Positions 37,951-47,266 of a stretch of 64,000 bases of DNA are shown in pieces. This stretch comes from Clostridium sp. HBUAS56010. Lineage in GTDB: Bacteria; Bacillota; Clostridia; Lachnospirales; Lachnospiraceae. The notes beneath the pieces are model-generated. The model saw nothing but the letters and a program-made list of their open reading frames with translations, made no database searches and was not told the DNA's origin. The DNA lies in the NCBI RefSeq assembly GCF_007115105.1, contig NZ_SULJ01000007.1, positions 69,729 to 133,728 of the forward strand. The letters are read 5' to 3'. The translations under genes and the position numbers were made by a program. Every line of letters begins with the position of its first letter. The first letter of the stretch is position 1.

Positions 37951-39999
37951 ATGAAAGATCAGATACTGTTTAAGGACGATTTTACGGGATTCCCTATCGG
38001 CGAATTTCCTTATGACAAAGACCATTCAGCGGCAGGCGAGTATCATTATGTCATACCGGAAGGGATTCGCGGAGCCTGGAAGGATCAGGTCTGTAATTTC
38101 CGTTATAACGGTCATGGACCATCCTGGATTATTACAGGAGATAAGAAGAAGCATTATATGGAGCAGTGCCGGATTGAAAAAGGTCTGCCGCACCGTATTT
38201 TTCCAACCCTCCAGACGGGAAGTCTCTTCTGGAAGAATTATGATTATTCTGTTACCGTACGGAGACTTTCCACAAAAGGAATGGCAGGGATTGCATTTTG
38301 TATGAATGACAGCATAGACACTCTGGTTCTGTCCATGGAGAACCGGGACAAGGTCCAACTGGCTTACCGGCACAAGGAAGAAATCCAGGTCCTTCGTTCT
38401 GTTTCTTATGCTTCTGATGCGGATACTCTTTATACACTTAAGGTTTCTTTGAATGGAGGTATGGCAGAATGCACGATTAATGGACAGGTTCTGTTCCAAT
38501 ATAGCGGAGAACTGTTGCAGCGGGGAGGAAAAGTGGCATTGACGGCTGACTGCCCGACCCAGTTTTCCCATGTGCTGGTAACCGCGGACAAGGATACAAT
38601 TCTGGAAATAAAAGAAGCAGAGATGAAAGAAAAAAAACGGTCAGAAGTACGAAAAGCCGGTTATCCTGCCATGAAGCTCTGGAAGAAAATTGATCTTAAG
38701 AACTTTGGAACCAGCCGCCAGATTCGATTTGGACATCTGACTGGAACAAAGGAGTGGTACATGGTTATTCCCCAGGCTCAAAAGCGGGTGGACCGGGATG
38801 CCTATTCCCACATAAGCTGTCTGACTGCAGTGGATTTAGACGGCAACATTCTCTGGCAAAAGGGCGAACCTTCTGAACTCTCCCATGTGATAGGAAAGAT
38901 CAGCGCAGATCTGCCCTGCCAGGTATATGACATAGACGGCGATGGAATTGATGAGGTAATTACTGCCCATAATTTCGAATTACAGATTTTAGATGGAAGA
39001 ACAGGGGAAATAAAAAAATCCATAAGAACGCCCCTATCAGATGAGGCGGATGAGACATTAATTGGAGTTCCCTATGGAATCTATGCTTTTGACCGGATTA
39101 ATCCGGATGGAATCAGAATTGCCAATTTCAGCGGAAAGAAACGTCCGTCAGATATTTTAATCAAAGACCGTTACTGCCGGATCTATGCCTTTGATTCAGA
39201 TTTGAATCTGCTCTGGAAGTACCAGAGTCCGAAAAATACAGGCCATTATCCATTGGCACTGGATGTAAATGGTGATGGAAGAGATGAAGTTTTAGTGGGT
39301 TATACCCTTTTGGATGCAGATGGGGTTCCTGTCTGGTCTTATCCTATTGACACAGATCATACGGATGAAATTGTTGCTGGAAAATTTATGAGCGGAAGCG
39401 AAAAAGGTTATTTTGCATGTGTATCAGGAACCCAGGGATTTTTTATCGGAGATTTTCAGGGAAATATCGTGACAAGGGATTATATCGGACATGCACAAAG
39501 AATCAGTGTGGGTAATTACATACCGGAAAGACCTGGATTTGAAATTGCAGTAACGAATTTCTGGGGACATCAGGGCGTGATTTATCTCTATGATGACAAG
39601 GGAAACCAATTATGGGAAAAGGAAAATGAGAGAAATGGGAACATTTTAACACCAGTCAACTGGCTGGGAAATGGAGTGGATTTCTTTCTTACCAATCCAG
39701 ATCCAAAGCGGGGAGGACTTATGGATGGGCATGGAAATATTGCTGTTTCTTTCCCCGATGACGGTCACCCTCTGCTGTGCTGCGAGGCAATGGACTTGTG
39801 CGGAGATGACCGGGAGGAGCTGATTGTATGGGATTATCACAGTCTTTACATTTATACCCAGTCAGATGGAGAGAAGGAAACCTCTTACCATCCAGTTAAA
39901 TATCCTGGATACAATGCTTCAAACTACAGGGGAGAATATTCCTTCCCAGACCAGTCCTATCTTACATTTTGTGAAGATCCAAAGGAGGATAAGAGATGA
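37951..39999 (+). CDS. cytosolic beta-propeller protein, rhamnogalacturonan-lyase-like repeats
   Basis: A 682-residue protein without signal peptide. The first ~215 residues look like a concanavalin/laminin-G-type sandwich (LYTLKVSLNGGMAECTINGQ). The rest is a repeated beta-sheet (propeller-like) region with calcium-type loops: DIDGDGIDEV, DVNGDGRDEV, and weaker copies. These resemble the loops of PL11 rhamnogalacturonan lyases and FG-GAP/VCBS proteins, but the full PL11 pattern is not evident. It sits between a sugar importer and an alpha-galacturonidase and overlaps the latter by 4 bases, so a role in processing imported pectin fragments is inferred. It might equally be a non-catalytic binding protein. 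Confidence 0.6.
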   Translation: MKDQILFKDDFTGFPIGEFPYDKDHSAAGEYHYVIPEGIRGAWKDQVCNFRYNGHGPSWIITGDKKKHYMEQCRIEKGLPHRIFPTLQTGSLFWKNYDYSVTVRRLSTKGMAGIAFCMNDSIDTLVLSMENRDKVQLAYRHKEEIQVLRSVSYASDADTLYTLKVSLNGGMAECTINGQVLFQYSGELLQRGGKVALTADCPTQFSHVLVTADKDTILEIKEAEMKEKKRSEVRKAGYPAMKLWKKIDLKNFGTSRQIRFGHLTGTKEWYMVIPQAQKRVDRDAYSHISCLTAVDLDGNILWQKGEPSELSHVIGKISADLPCQVYDIDGDGIDEVITAHNFELQILDGRTGEIKKSIRTPLSDEADETLIGVPYGIYAFDRINPDGIRIANFSGKKRPSDILIKDRYCRIYAFDSDLNLLWKYQSPKNTGHYPLALDVNGDGRDEVLVGYTLLDADGVPVWSYPIDTDHTDEIVAGKFMSGSEKGYFACVSGTQGFFIGDFQGNIVTRDYIGHAQRISVGNYIPERPGFEIAVTNFWGHQGVIYLYDDKGNQLWEKENERNGNILTPVNWLGNGVDFFLTNPDPKRGGLMDGHGNIAVSFPDDGHPLLCCEAMDLCGDDREELIVWDYHSLYIYTQSDGEKETSYHPVKYPGYNASNYRGEYSFPDQSYLTFCEDPKEDKR

Positions 40000-41405
40000 T
40001 CTATCAAGAAAACCGCTGTTCAGATGTAAATATTGCCTATATCGGAGGCGGAAGTCATGCCTGGGCATGGGTATTTATGACCGATCTTGCAAAAGAGACA
40101 GAACTCTCCGGAACGGTACGTCTCTACGATATTGATGAGGAAGCGGCAAAACGAAACCAGGAGATCGGCACAAAGCTGTTTCAAAGAGAAGAAACACGGG
40201 GCGAATGGACGTTTGAAACAAAATCTTCCTTAAAAGAAGCCCTGTCAGATGCAGACTTTGTAATAATCTCCATATTGCCCGGAACTTTTGATGAAATGGA
40301 GTCGGATGTCCATCTTCCTGAGCGGGCCGGCATCTATCAGTCTGTAGGGGACACCACTGGTCCGGGAGGTCTTGTAAGGGCATTAAGGACGATCCCAATG
40401 TATGTAGAGATTGGAAGTGCAGTCAAAGAGTACTGTCCTGATGCATGGGTTATTAATTACACCAATCCCATGTCTTTGTGTGTGCAGACCCTGTACCATG
40501 TATTCCCTCAGATTAAAGCATTTGGCTGCTGTCATGAGGTATTTGGAACACAGAAGGTCCTGCGGGATATTTACAGACTGGAAACCGGAGAAACAGGAAT
40601 CGGAAGAGAAGAGGTCCATGTAAATGTAGTTGGAATCAATCATTTTACATGGTTTACCAAAGCGACCTGCAAAGCCACAGACTTATTTCCCATGTACCGG
40701 AAATTTATAGAAGAACATTTTGAAGAAGGATATCACGACCCGGACAGGAACTGGATGAACGGAACTTTTAATTGTGCCCACAGAGTCAAATTTGATTTAT
40801 TTCAGCGTTATGGTGCAATTGCAGCAGCAGGTGACAGGCATCTGGCTGAATTCCTTCCAGGAGATCAGTATTTAAAAAATAAAGAAACGGTAGAGATGTG
40901 GAAATTTGCTCTTACCCCTGTTTCATGGAGAAAAGAAAGACAGGCAGAAAAAAACAAACAGGCACTTAAGCTTGCAAAAGGGGAAGAAGATCTGGAATTA
41001 AAAGATACGGGAGAAGAAGGAATACGTCTGATTAAGGCTTTATGCGGGCTTGGGAGGTTTGTCAGCAATGTAAATATTCCAAACTTCGGCAGGCAGATTA
41101 AAAACCTGCCTGAGGATGCAATTGTTGAAACCAATGCGGTCTTTTCCAAGGACGGCATTAACCCGGTCTTTTCCGGGGAATGCCCCAAACAGATCAAAGA
41201 CCTTACCATGCCTCATATCATCAATCATAAACGAATTCTTTATGGGGCAATAGATGTGAATTTCGACCTGGTATATCAGGCATTTATGTCAGATCCACTG
41301 GTAAAAGGACGGATCAGCTATGGCGACGGAGAAGCACTGTTAAAAGAAATGCTGAGAAATACAGCTTCTTATCTGCCGGAGGGCTGGAAAAAGTATATGG
41401 AATAA
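39996..41405 (+). CDS. GH4 family alpha-galacturonidase-like glycosidase (LplD-like)
   Basis: A 469-residue family 4 glycoside hydrolase: NAD-binding IAYIGGGSHAW near the N terminus, INYTNPM, and the active-site CHEV (Cys179-Val182), the form reported for GH4 alpha-galacturonidases such as B. subtilis LplD (other GH4 groups have CNxP, CHSV or CHGx). The enzyme class uses NAD+ and Mn2+ and an oxidation-elimination route. It would release galacturonic acid from imported, probably reduced or unsaturated, oligogalacturonides. AAAGGAGG precedes the ATG; a terminator follows. Confidence 0.87.
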   Translation: MIYQENRCSDVNIAYIGGGSHAWAWVFMTDLAKETELSGTVRLYDIDEEAAKRNQEIGTKLFQREETRGEWTFETKSSLKEALSDADFVIISILPGTFDEMESDVHLPERAGIYQSVGDTTGPGGLVRALRTIPMYVEIGSAVKEYCPDAWVINYTNPMSLCVQTLYHVFPQIKAFGCCHEVFGTQKVLRDIYRLETGETGIGREEVHVNVVGINHFTWFTKATCKATDLFPMYRKFIEEHFEEGYHDPDRNWMNGTFNCAHRVKFDLFQRYGAIAAAGDRHLAEFLPGDQYLKNKETVEMWKFALTPVSWRKERQAEKNKQALKLAKGEEDLELKDTGEEGIRLIKALCGLGRFVSNVNIPNFGRQIKNLPEDAIVETNAVFSKDGINPVFSGECPKQIKDLTMPHIINHKRILYGAIDVNFDLVYQAFMSDPLVKGRISYGDGEALLKEMLRNTASYLPEGWKKYME

Positions 41406-41412
41406 GAATGAA

Positions 41413-41457
41413 GGAACAGAACGTCTGGGAGAAACAGATATTCTGTTCCTGTTTTTT
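41413..41457 (+). terminator. terminator of the pectin-fragment operon
   Basis: GGAACAGAA (41413-41421) pairs with TTCTGTTCC (41441-41449), with TCTG/CAGA inside, followed by TGTTTTTT. Confidence 0.93.
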
Positions 41458-41564
41458 GGTATGGATTATCATTACAAAATAATAAAAATTCTGTATTGGT
41501 ATCGCAAAGTCCCAATTTCTGTGCTATAATAAAGCGATAACTTATGGTATAGTGAGGAAACCAT

Positions 41565-41993
41565 ATGCTAAGTGAAGAGAAAATAAAAATTATGACCAGC
41601 CTTGCCATGTTTGAGAAGCATGAAGGAAAAAGGATATTTCCTGTCAACCGGTATTTTAAAAGCGACTATATCTGGAATAAGCTGTTTCAGTCTTTTTTTA
41701 GTTATACGTTCAGCTTTATTCTGTGTGTATTGTTATGGGGGCTGTATTATATGGAACGGTGGCTGAATACGATGGATGTAAAGATTTTAACTGCCGCTGG
41801 AATAAAGATTGGTATTTTTTATATCATTGGGCTGGCGATTTATCTTTCGATCAGTTTTTCTGTATATCGGAAGAGGTATGAATATGCAGCAAGAGGGGAA
41901 AAGGTTTATTTATCCCGGTTAAAGAGGCTGGACAAGCGCTACGAAGGCAATGCCAGACCGGTAAAAAGAACAAAAGGAGGGCGGACATCATGA
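41565..41993 (+). CDS. membrane protein of unknown function, cdaA operon
   Basis: A 142-residue protein with two predicted helices (about residues 45-65 and 82-103) and a basic C terminus. No family recognised. GTGAGGAAA precedes the ATG; TATAAT at 41525-41530 may be its promoter -10. It overlaps the next membrane protein by 4 bases, and the pair precedes cdaA and cdaR, so a role in cell-envelope or c-di-AMP control is possible by context only. Confidence 0.6.
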   Translation: MLSEEKIKIMTSLAMFEKHEGKRIFPVNRYFKSDYIWNKLFQSFFSYTFSFILCVLLWGLYYMERWLNTMDVKILTAAGIKIGIFYIIGLAIYLSISFSVYRKRYEYAARGEKVYLSRLKRLDKRYEGNARPVKRTKGGRTS

Positions 41994-42937
41994 TGGGCCT
42001 TCTTGTATTAAAAGAACGATTAAAAGGCTTTTATGCCAGATTTGATATCTATGTGACTCCTGTCATCAAATTTCTGTTCAGTTGTATAACATTTTTTATG
42101 ATGAATGGCAGTATTGGATTTTCATCAAAGCTTACGGGACCGTTTGTTCCGCTTGTGCTGGCTTTGATCTGTTCCTTTTTGCCGTATGGAGCCATTTCAT
42201 TTATGGCTGCAGGCTTTATGCTGATTCACCTGTCTGGGATTTCCATTGAGATTACTCTGGTTATGGCAGTATTTATTGTGGTTGTGGGTCTTTTGTATTA
42301 TGGCTTCCAGCCTGGAGACAGTTATCTGCTGATTCTGACACCCATGTGTTTTCTGTTAAAGATCCCTTATGCCATCCCGCTGATCGTTGGACTTTCCGGA
42401 AGTATGCTGTCTGTGATTCCGGTAAGCTGCGGAGTTTTTATCTACTATACGCTCCTGTATGTGAAACAGAATGCAGGTGTTCTGACCAACGATATGTCTG
42501 TGGACCAGGTACAGAAATTTATGCAGTTGATGAACAGTCTGTTTGGGAATAAGCAGATGCTTCTTATGGTTGCAGCATTTGCACTTGCCATGATTGTTGT
42601 GATGATTGTGCGGAATTTATCCATTGATTATTCCTGGGTCATTGCCATTATTGCAGGTACCATTACCCAGCTTGGAGCCATATTTATTGGAGATATTGTG
42701 CTGGATGTGTCTGTATCAGTGATTGCCTTGCTTGCTGGAATGCTTTTTTCCATTCTGGCTGCGGGAATTTATACGTTTTTTGTATTCGCCGTGGATTACT
42801 CCAGGACGGAATATGTACAATTTGAAGATGATGATTATTACTATTACGTCAAGGCGGTTCCAAAGCTTACGGTGAGCACCCCTGATGTAAAAGTACAGAA
42901 AATCAATGCCACAAAACTCCAGAGACCGCAAAGGTAG
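41990..42937 (+). CDS. polytopic membrane protein of unknown function, cdaA operon
   Basis: A 315-residue protein with about eight hydrophobic helices between residues 25 and 270, broken by a short soluble stretch (SVDQVQKFMQLMN, about 165-180). The tail is acidic, then Tyr-rich (DDDYYYYV), then basic. AAAGGAGG is 9 bases upstream. No characterised relative is recognised. It sits 27 bases before cdaA and is likely cotranscribed. Confidence 0.6.
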   Translation: MMGLLVLKERLKGFYARFDIYVTPVIKFLFSCITFFMMNGSIGFSSKLTGPFVPLVLALICSFLPYGAISFMAAGFMLIHLSGISIEITLVMAVFIVVVGLLYYGFQPGDSYLLILTPMCFLLKIPYAIPLIVGLSGSMLSVIPVSCGVFIYYTLLYVKQNAGVLTNDMSVDQVQKFMQLMNSLFGNKQMLLMVAAFALAMIVVMIVRNLSIDYSWVIAIIAGTITQLGAIFIGDIVLDVSVSVIALLAGMLFSILAAGIYTFFVFAVDYSRTEYVQFEDDDYYYYVKAVPKLTVSTPDVKVQKINATKLQRPQR

Positions 42938-42964
42938 GGAAGAAATAAAAAGGAGGTGGATTGG

Positions 42965-43837
42965 ATGGCGAATGTTTTAAACGGAATGTACTCCTGGGTG
43001 TCATTTCTTCCCAGGATTTCAAAGACAAATCTGGTCGAGATTATTATTATTGCATTTTTGCTGTATGAACTTCTGACCTGGATTATGAATACCAGAGCCT
43101 GGACCCTTCTAAAAGGAATTGTAGTGATCCTTTTATTCTATGTGTTTGCCTATGTGTTCCGGCTGGATAATCTGTTATGGATTTTGAATAAGATTGCAAC
43201 TCCTGCTGTAACCATGGCAATTGTGATCTTTCAGCCAGAACTTAGAAAAGCACTGGAGCAGCTTGGAAGCAAGAATCCTTTTACCGGAATCCTTTCATTT
43301 GATGACGGAAGGGACAGCTCTGATTTCACGGATAAGACGATCAACGAGGTGGTAAAGGCTACGTTTGAGATGGCGAAAGTCAAGACGGGCGCGCTTATGG
43401 TGATTGAGCGGGGAGATTCTTTAAAAGAGATTGAGAGAACGGGAATTGAAGTAGGAGCCATTGTCAGCAGCCAGCTTCTGATTAATATTTTTGAGCATAA
43501 TACGCCGCTTCACGATGGTGCCATTGTGATACGGGGCAACCGTGTGACTGCGGCAACCTGTTATCTGCCTCTGTCTGATAATATGACCATCAGTAAGGAG
43601 CTGGGAACCAGACACAGGGCAGCTCTTGGTGTCAGTGAAGTCAGCGACAGCATTACCATTGTTGTGTCAGAGGAGACCGGGCGTGTTACGGTAGCTTCTG
43701 AGGGCGGTTTAAAGAGAATTACAGATGCTGACGGGCTTCGGTCTGTTCTTTCTGAGGTAAAGCATTCCGATGAGGAAGGAAGCAGATTCAGGATATTGAA
43801 GGGAAGGCGTAAGAATGAAGGAAAAGCTACTAAATAA
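42965..43837 (+). CDS. cdaA: diadenylate cyclase CdaA
   Basis: A 290-residue membrane-anchored enzyme that makes c-di-AMP from two ATP. Three N-terminal helices (to about residue 95) lead into the DAC domain with the two signatures DGA (LHDGAIVI) and RHR (GTRHRAALG). ATG 42965 is 8 bases after AGGAGG; the GTG at 42956 overlaps the ribosome site and is unlikely. Overlaps cdaR by 23 bases. c-di-AMP controls potassium and osmolyte uptake and wall stress. Confidence 0.95.
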   Translation: MANVLNGMYSWVSFLPRISKTNLVEIIIIAFLLYELLTWIMNTRAWTLLKGIVVILLFYVFAYVFRLDNLLWILNKIATPAVTMAIVIFQPELRKALEQLGSKNPFTGILSFDDGRDSSDFTDKTINEVVKATFEMAKVKTGALMVIERGDSLKEIERTGIEVGAIVSSQLLINIFEHNTPLHDGAIVIRGNRVTAATCYLPLSDNMTISKELGTRHRAALGVSEVSDSITIVVSEETGRVTVASEGGLKRITDADGLRSVLSEVKHSDEEGSRFRILKGRRKNEGKATK

Positions 43838-45119
43838 TCTTGGTTTGAAGGTTGCGTCCCTGGTACTTGCCTTTGCTGTATGGATGGCAATTGTCAATAT
43901 CTCTAATCCGATCATTGAAGATTCACAGCCGGTTTCGGTAGAAGTTCGCAATGCAAAGGTTTTGGATGCCAGTAATCTGACGTATGAGATCATAGGCAAA
44001 GATGTGGTAACGGTAAGCTATCAGGTAAGAACAAGGGAACGTTCCCTTGTAAAAGCGTCAGACTTTCATGCCTACATTGACTTAAAGGATTATAATGTAA
44101 CCGGTGCGCTGCCGGTAAATGTAGAGATTAATAAAGACAAAGAAAACCTGGTGAAGAATGATACCATTACGGCAAAGCCTATGGTAATCCGGATTAATAC
44201 GGAAGCGCTTCAACGGAAGAAATTTGATCTGCAGGTAAAAACTGTGGGTGAAGTGGAGGACGGATATGCGCTGGGTCCCATCAGTCTTTCCGCAGACAGT
44301 GTGACGGTGGAAGGACCGGAATCACTAATTGGCCAGATCAGCCGAATGGGAATTGAAGTTGATGTGGATAATAAGAATGCAGATCTTAATGAAACCGCAG
44401 TTCCGTTCTTTTATGATGCCAATGACAATAAGCTTAATTTAGGGGATAAGGTAACGGTGAATCCTCACGAGGTCGAATGTCATGTGATGATATTAAAAGC
44501 CAAGAATCTGGCACTGAATTTTGAAGTGTCCGGTCAGGTGGCAGGCGGATATCGGTATACAGGAGTGGAAAGCAAAGTAAAGACTGTGCCCGTTGTTGGA
44601 ACCAAGTCGGTTCTTGCATCGTTATCGACCCTGTCCATTGTTTCAGATAAATTAAATATTGATGGTGCCACCGGGGATAAAGTGGTGGAGCTGGATTTAA
44701 GCCAGTACCTGCCGCCTAATACTTCGGTTGTGGGGAATGAATATAAGAATGTGACGGTTAAGCTCAAAGTAGAACCCTTAACAACCAGGGTGTTCACACT
44801 GGAACTTAACACTTTAGATAAAATTGGCACACAGGCCGATTATGATTATGAATTTGATCAGGAAACTACAGATGTTACCGTCCGGGGGCTCAAAGAGGAT
44901 CTTGATGCTCTGGATAAAGAAAAGCTAAATGCCATTCTTAATGTAACAAACCTCCATCCAGGACAGAACCCGGGTGCCTTGAAATTTGAACTTTCAGGCG
45001 GATTTGAAGTGGTTGGCTACACACCGTTTCATGTCATGCTGGCTCGAAAAGAACCTGTATCCAGTACGGTTGAGAGCACGACAGCATCCACAACAGAAGC
45101 GGCAGAGCCGCAATCGTAG
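43815..45119 (+). CDS. cdaR: CdaR, YbbR-domain regulator of CdaA
   Basis: A 434-residue protein with one N-terminal helix (NLGLKVASLVLAFAVWMAIV) and an extracytoplasmic part of four YbbR-type repeats (first PVSVEV, LTYEIIGKDVVTVSYQV), ending in a Ser/Thr-rich tail. In Bacillus and Listeria CdaR binds CdaA and tunes its activity. GGGAAGGCG precedes the ATG inside cdaA. Confidence 0.9.
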   Translation: MKEKLLNNLGLKVASLVLAFAVWMAIVNISNPIIEDSQPVSVEVRNAKVLDASNLTYEIIGKDVVTVSYQVRTRERSLVKASDFHAYIDLKDYNVTGALPVNVEINKDKENLVKNDTITAKPMVIRINTEALQRKKFDLQVKTVGEVEDGYALGPISLSADSVTVEGPESLIGQISRMGIEVDVDNKNADLNETAVPFFYDANDNKLNLGDKVTVNPHEVECHVMILKAKNLALNFEVSGQVAGGYRYTGVESKVKTVPVVGTKSVLASLSTLSIVSDKLNIDGATGDKVVELDLSQYLPPNTSVVGNEYKNVTVKLKVEPLTTRVFTLELNTLDKIGTQADYDYEFDQETTDVTVRGLKEDLDALDKEKLNAILNVTNLHPGQNPGALKFELSGGFEVVGYTPFHVMLARKEPVSSTVESTTASTTEAAEPQS

Positions 45120-45159
45120 ACTGTTTTTGCAGTCAGATCATAAAGGGAGGAAATTCAGT

Positions 45160-45423
45160 ATGGTTAGCGCTAAAGTTGCTATAAAGAATCCTACCGGTCT
45201 TCATCTGAGACCGGCAGGAATTCTTTGTAAGGAAGCCATGAACTTTAAATCTTCAGTGAGTTTTCGTTTTAAGAATACCACTGCCAATGCCAAAAGCGTG
45301 CTTAGCGTGTTGGGCGCCTGTGTAAAAAGCGGCGATGAGATTACCTTTGTCTGCGAGGGGGCAGATGAAGAGGAAGCTCTGGCGGCCATGGTCAAAGCTG
45401 TTGAGGAGGGCCTTGGCGAATAG
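45160..45423 (+). CDS. ptsH: HPr, phosphocarrier of the sugar phosphotransferase system
   Basis: An 87-residue protein with His15 in GLHLRPAG, the site phosphorylated by enzyme I, and Ser46 in NAKSVLSV, the site for HPr kinase. The Ser46 form acts with CcpA in carbon catabolite repression. GGGAGGAAA precedes ATG 45160, 40 bases after cdaR; ptsI follows 30 bases later. Leu replaces the more common Ala in GLHARPA. Confidence 0.95.
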   Translation: MVSAKVAIKNPTGLHLRPAGILCKEAMNFKSSVSFRFKNTTANAKSVLSVLGACVKSGDEITFVCEGADEEEALAAMVKAVEEGLGE

Positions 45424-45453
45424 ATAATTTATAATTAATAAGGAGGAAATGCA

Positions 45454-47169
45454 ATGTTTAAAGGTACAAGTGCATCTGCGGGAATCGGCATTGGGAAAGC
45501 CGTCCTCGTAGAAGAAACAGAATTAGTTATTAACAAAGAACCGATGGGAGATCCAGAGACGGAAAAAGCCCGTTTCCAGGCTGCGGTAAAGCAGGCAATG
45601 GAACAGACGGATGCGCTCGCTAAAGATCTTGCGAAAAGAGTAGGAGAGAAGGAAGCTGAGATTTTAAATGGCCATATTCTTCTCCTTTCCGACCCGATGC
45701 TGATTGGTGAAATTGAGAATACAATTTCAGGGGAGAAAGTCAGCGGAGAGTACGCAGTAGAAACCGTGTGCAATACCTATGCAGATATGTTTACTTCCAT
45801 GGGGGATGAACTGATGCAGCAGCGGGCAACTGATATGCGTGATATAAAAACAAGAATTCAAAAGATTCTTCTTGGCGTGAGTTCGGTTGATATTGCCGCA
45901 CTTCCAGAAGGAAGTGTTATTGTTGCAAAGGATTTAACCCCTTCTATGACGGCAGGAATTAATCCAGCCAATGTAACTGGTATTGTAACAGAGTTGGGTG
46001 GTAAGACTTCTCACAGCGCAATTCTGGCAAGAGCTTTGGAGATTCCGGCTGTTGTTGCTTTGGATGGCTTTTTAGACAAGGTAACAGATGGGGCAGAGCT
46101 GGTGTTGGATGGTTCTGATGGAAGCGTTTTTGTAAATCCAGAAGAGTCTGTAAGAGCTGAATATGCTGCAAAAAGGGAAGCTTTCTTAAAAGAAAAGAAA
46201 GAACTGGAGCAGTATATTGGAAAACCAACCATTACAAAAGATGGAGTGGAAGTAGAACTGGTTGCCAACATTGGAAAACCAGAAGATGTTGAAAAAGTTC
46301 TTCAGTATGATGGAGAAGGTGTTGGTCTTTTCCGGACTGAATTTTTATTTATGGATCGTACATCCATGCCAACCGAAGAAGAGCAGTTTGATGCTTATAA
46401 AAAAGCCGCTTCGGCGATGAATGGAAAACCAGTCATTATCCGTACCTTAGATATTGGCGGTGATAAAGAGATTCCTTATATGGGACTTAGCAAAGATGAG
46501 AATCCGTTCTTAGGATACCGGGCGATCCGTTTCTGTCTGGACCGGAAGGACGATGTGTATAAACCCCAGCTTCGTGCTCTTTTAAGAGCAAGTGCTTTTG
46601 GAAACATTCGCATTATGGTTCCTATGGTAACTTCACTGGAGGAGATTCGGGAAGCCAAAGCGCTTGTGGAAGAAGTGAAGAAGGAACTGGATGAAAAGGG
46701 AATTGCTTATAAGAAGGATATTGAGGTTGGTATCATGGTGGAGACAGCCGCCGCTTCTCTGATGGCAGATGTCTTTGCGAAAGAAGTCGATTTCTTTAGC
46801 ATAGGAACCAATGACTTAACTCAGTATACCATGTCTGTGGATCGTGGTAATGATAAGGTTTCATACCTTTATTCCCCACTCAATCCGGCTGTATTACGAA
46901 GCATCCGCCATATCATTGAATGTGGACGTAAAGAAGGCATTATGGTCGGAATGTGCGGAGAAGCGGCAAGTGACCCTATGATGATTCCTCTGCTTCTTGC
47001 CTTTGGCTTAAATGAATTCAGCATGAGCGCATCCGCAATATTAAATGCCAGAAAGCTGATTACTGGTTATAGCACAAAGGAATTGCAGGCAACTGCTGAT
47101 AAGGCAATGTCTTTTGTTACGGCAAAGGAAGTTGAAGAATATATGAGAGAGTTCGCCAGCCGTTCTTAA
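45454..47169 (+). CDS. ptsI: PTS enzyme I
   Basis: A 571-residue phosphoenolpyruvate-protein phosphotransferase: N-terminal HPr-binding and phospho-His domain (His187 in GGKTSHSAILAR), then the PEP-binding TIM barrel (GVGLFRTEFLFMDR, IRTLDIGGDKEI, GTNDLTQYTMSVDR and the Cys-containing MVGMCGEAASD). It passes phosphate from PEP to HPr. AAGGAGG precedes the ATG; a terminator follows. Confidence 0.96.
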   Translation: MFKGTSASAGIGIGKAVLVEETELVINKEPMGDPETEKARFQAAVKQAMEQTDALAKDLAKRVGEKEAEILNGHILLLSDPMLIGEIENTISGEKVSGEYAVETVCNTYADMFTSMGDELMQQRATDMRDIKTRIQKILLGVSSVDIAALPEGSVIVAKDLTPSMTAGINPANVTGIVTELGGKTSHSAILARALEIPAVVALDGFLDKVTDGAELVLDGSDGSVFVNPEESVRAEYAAKREAFLKEKKELEQYIGKPTITKDGVEVELVANIGKPEDVEKVLQYDGEGVGLFRTEFLFMDRTSMPTEEEQFDAYKKAASAMNGKPVIIRTLDIGGDKEIPYMGLSKDENPFLGYRAIRFCLDRKDDVYKPQLRALLRASAFGNIRIMVPMVTSLEEIREAKALVEEVKKELDEKGIAYKKDIEVGIMVETAAASLMADVFAKEVDFFSIGTNDLTQYTMSVDRGNDKVSYLYSPLNPAVLRSIRHIIECGRKEGIMVGMCGEAASDPMMIPLLLAFGLNEFSMSASAILNARKLITGYSTKELQATADKAMSFVTAKEVEEYMREFASRS

Positions 47170-47187
47170 TGATTGAAAGAAACAATG

Positions 47188-47219
47188 GACAGCCGTCACC
47201 TGGTGGTGGCTGTCTTTTT
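47188..47219 (+). terminator. terminator after ptsI
   Basis: GACAGCC-GT-CACC / GGTG-GCTGTC stem followed by TTTTT. Confidence 0.92.
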
Positions 47220-47266
47220 CTATAGATGAAATGTACTGTGATTTTTTACCAAAGGGGAATGTGACA

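Noticed and set aside
42956-42964. GTG start for cdaA
   Set aside because: The GTG shares bases with the AGGAGG itself; ATG 42965 has ideal spacing.
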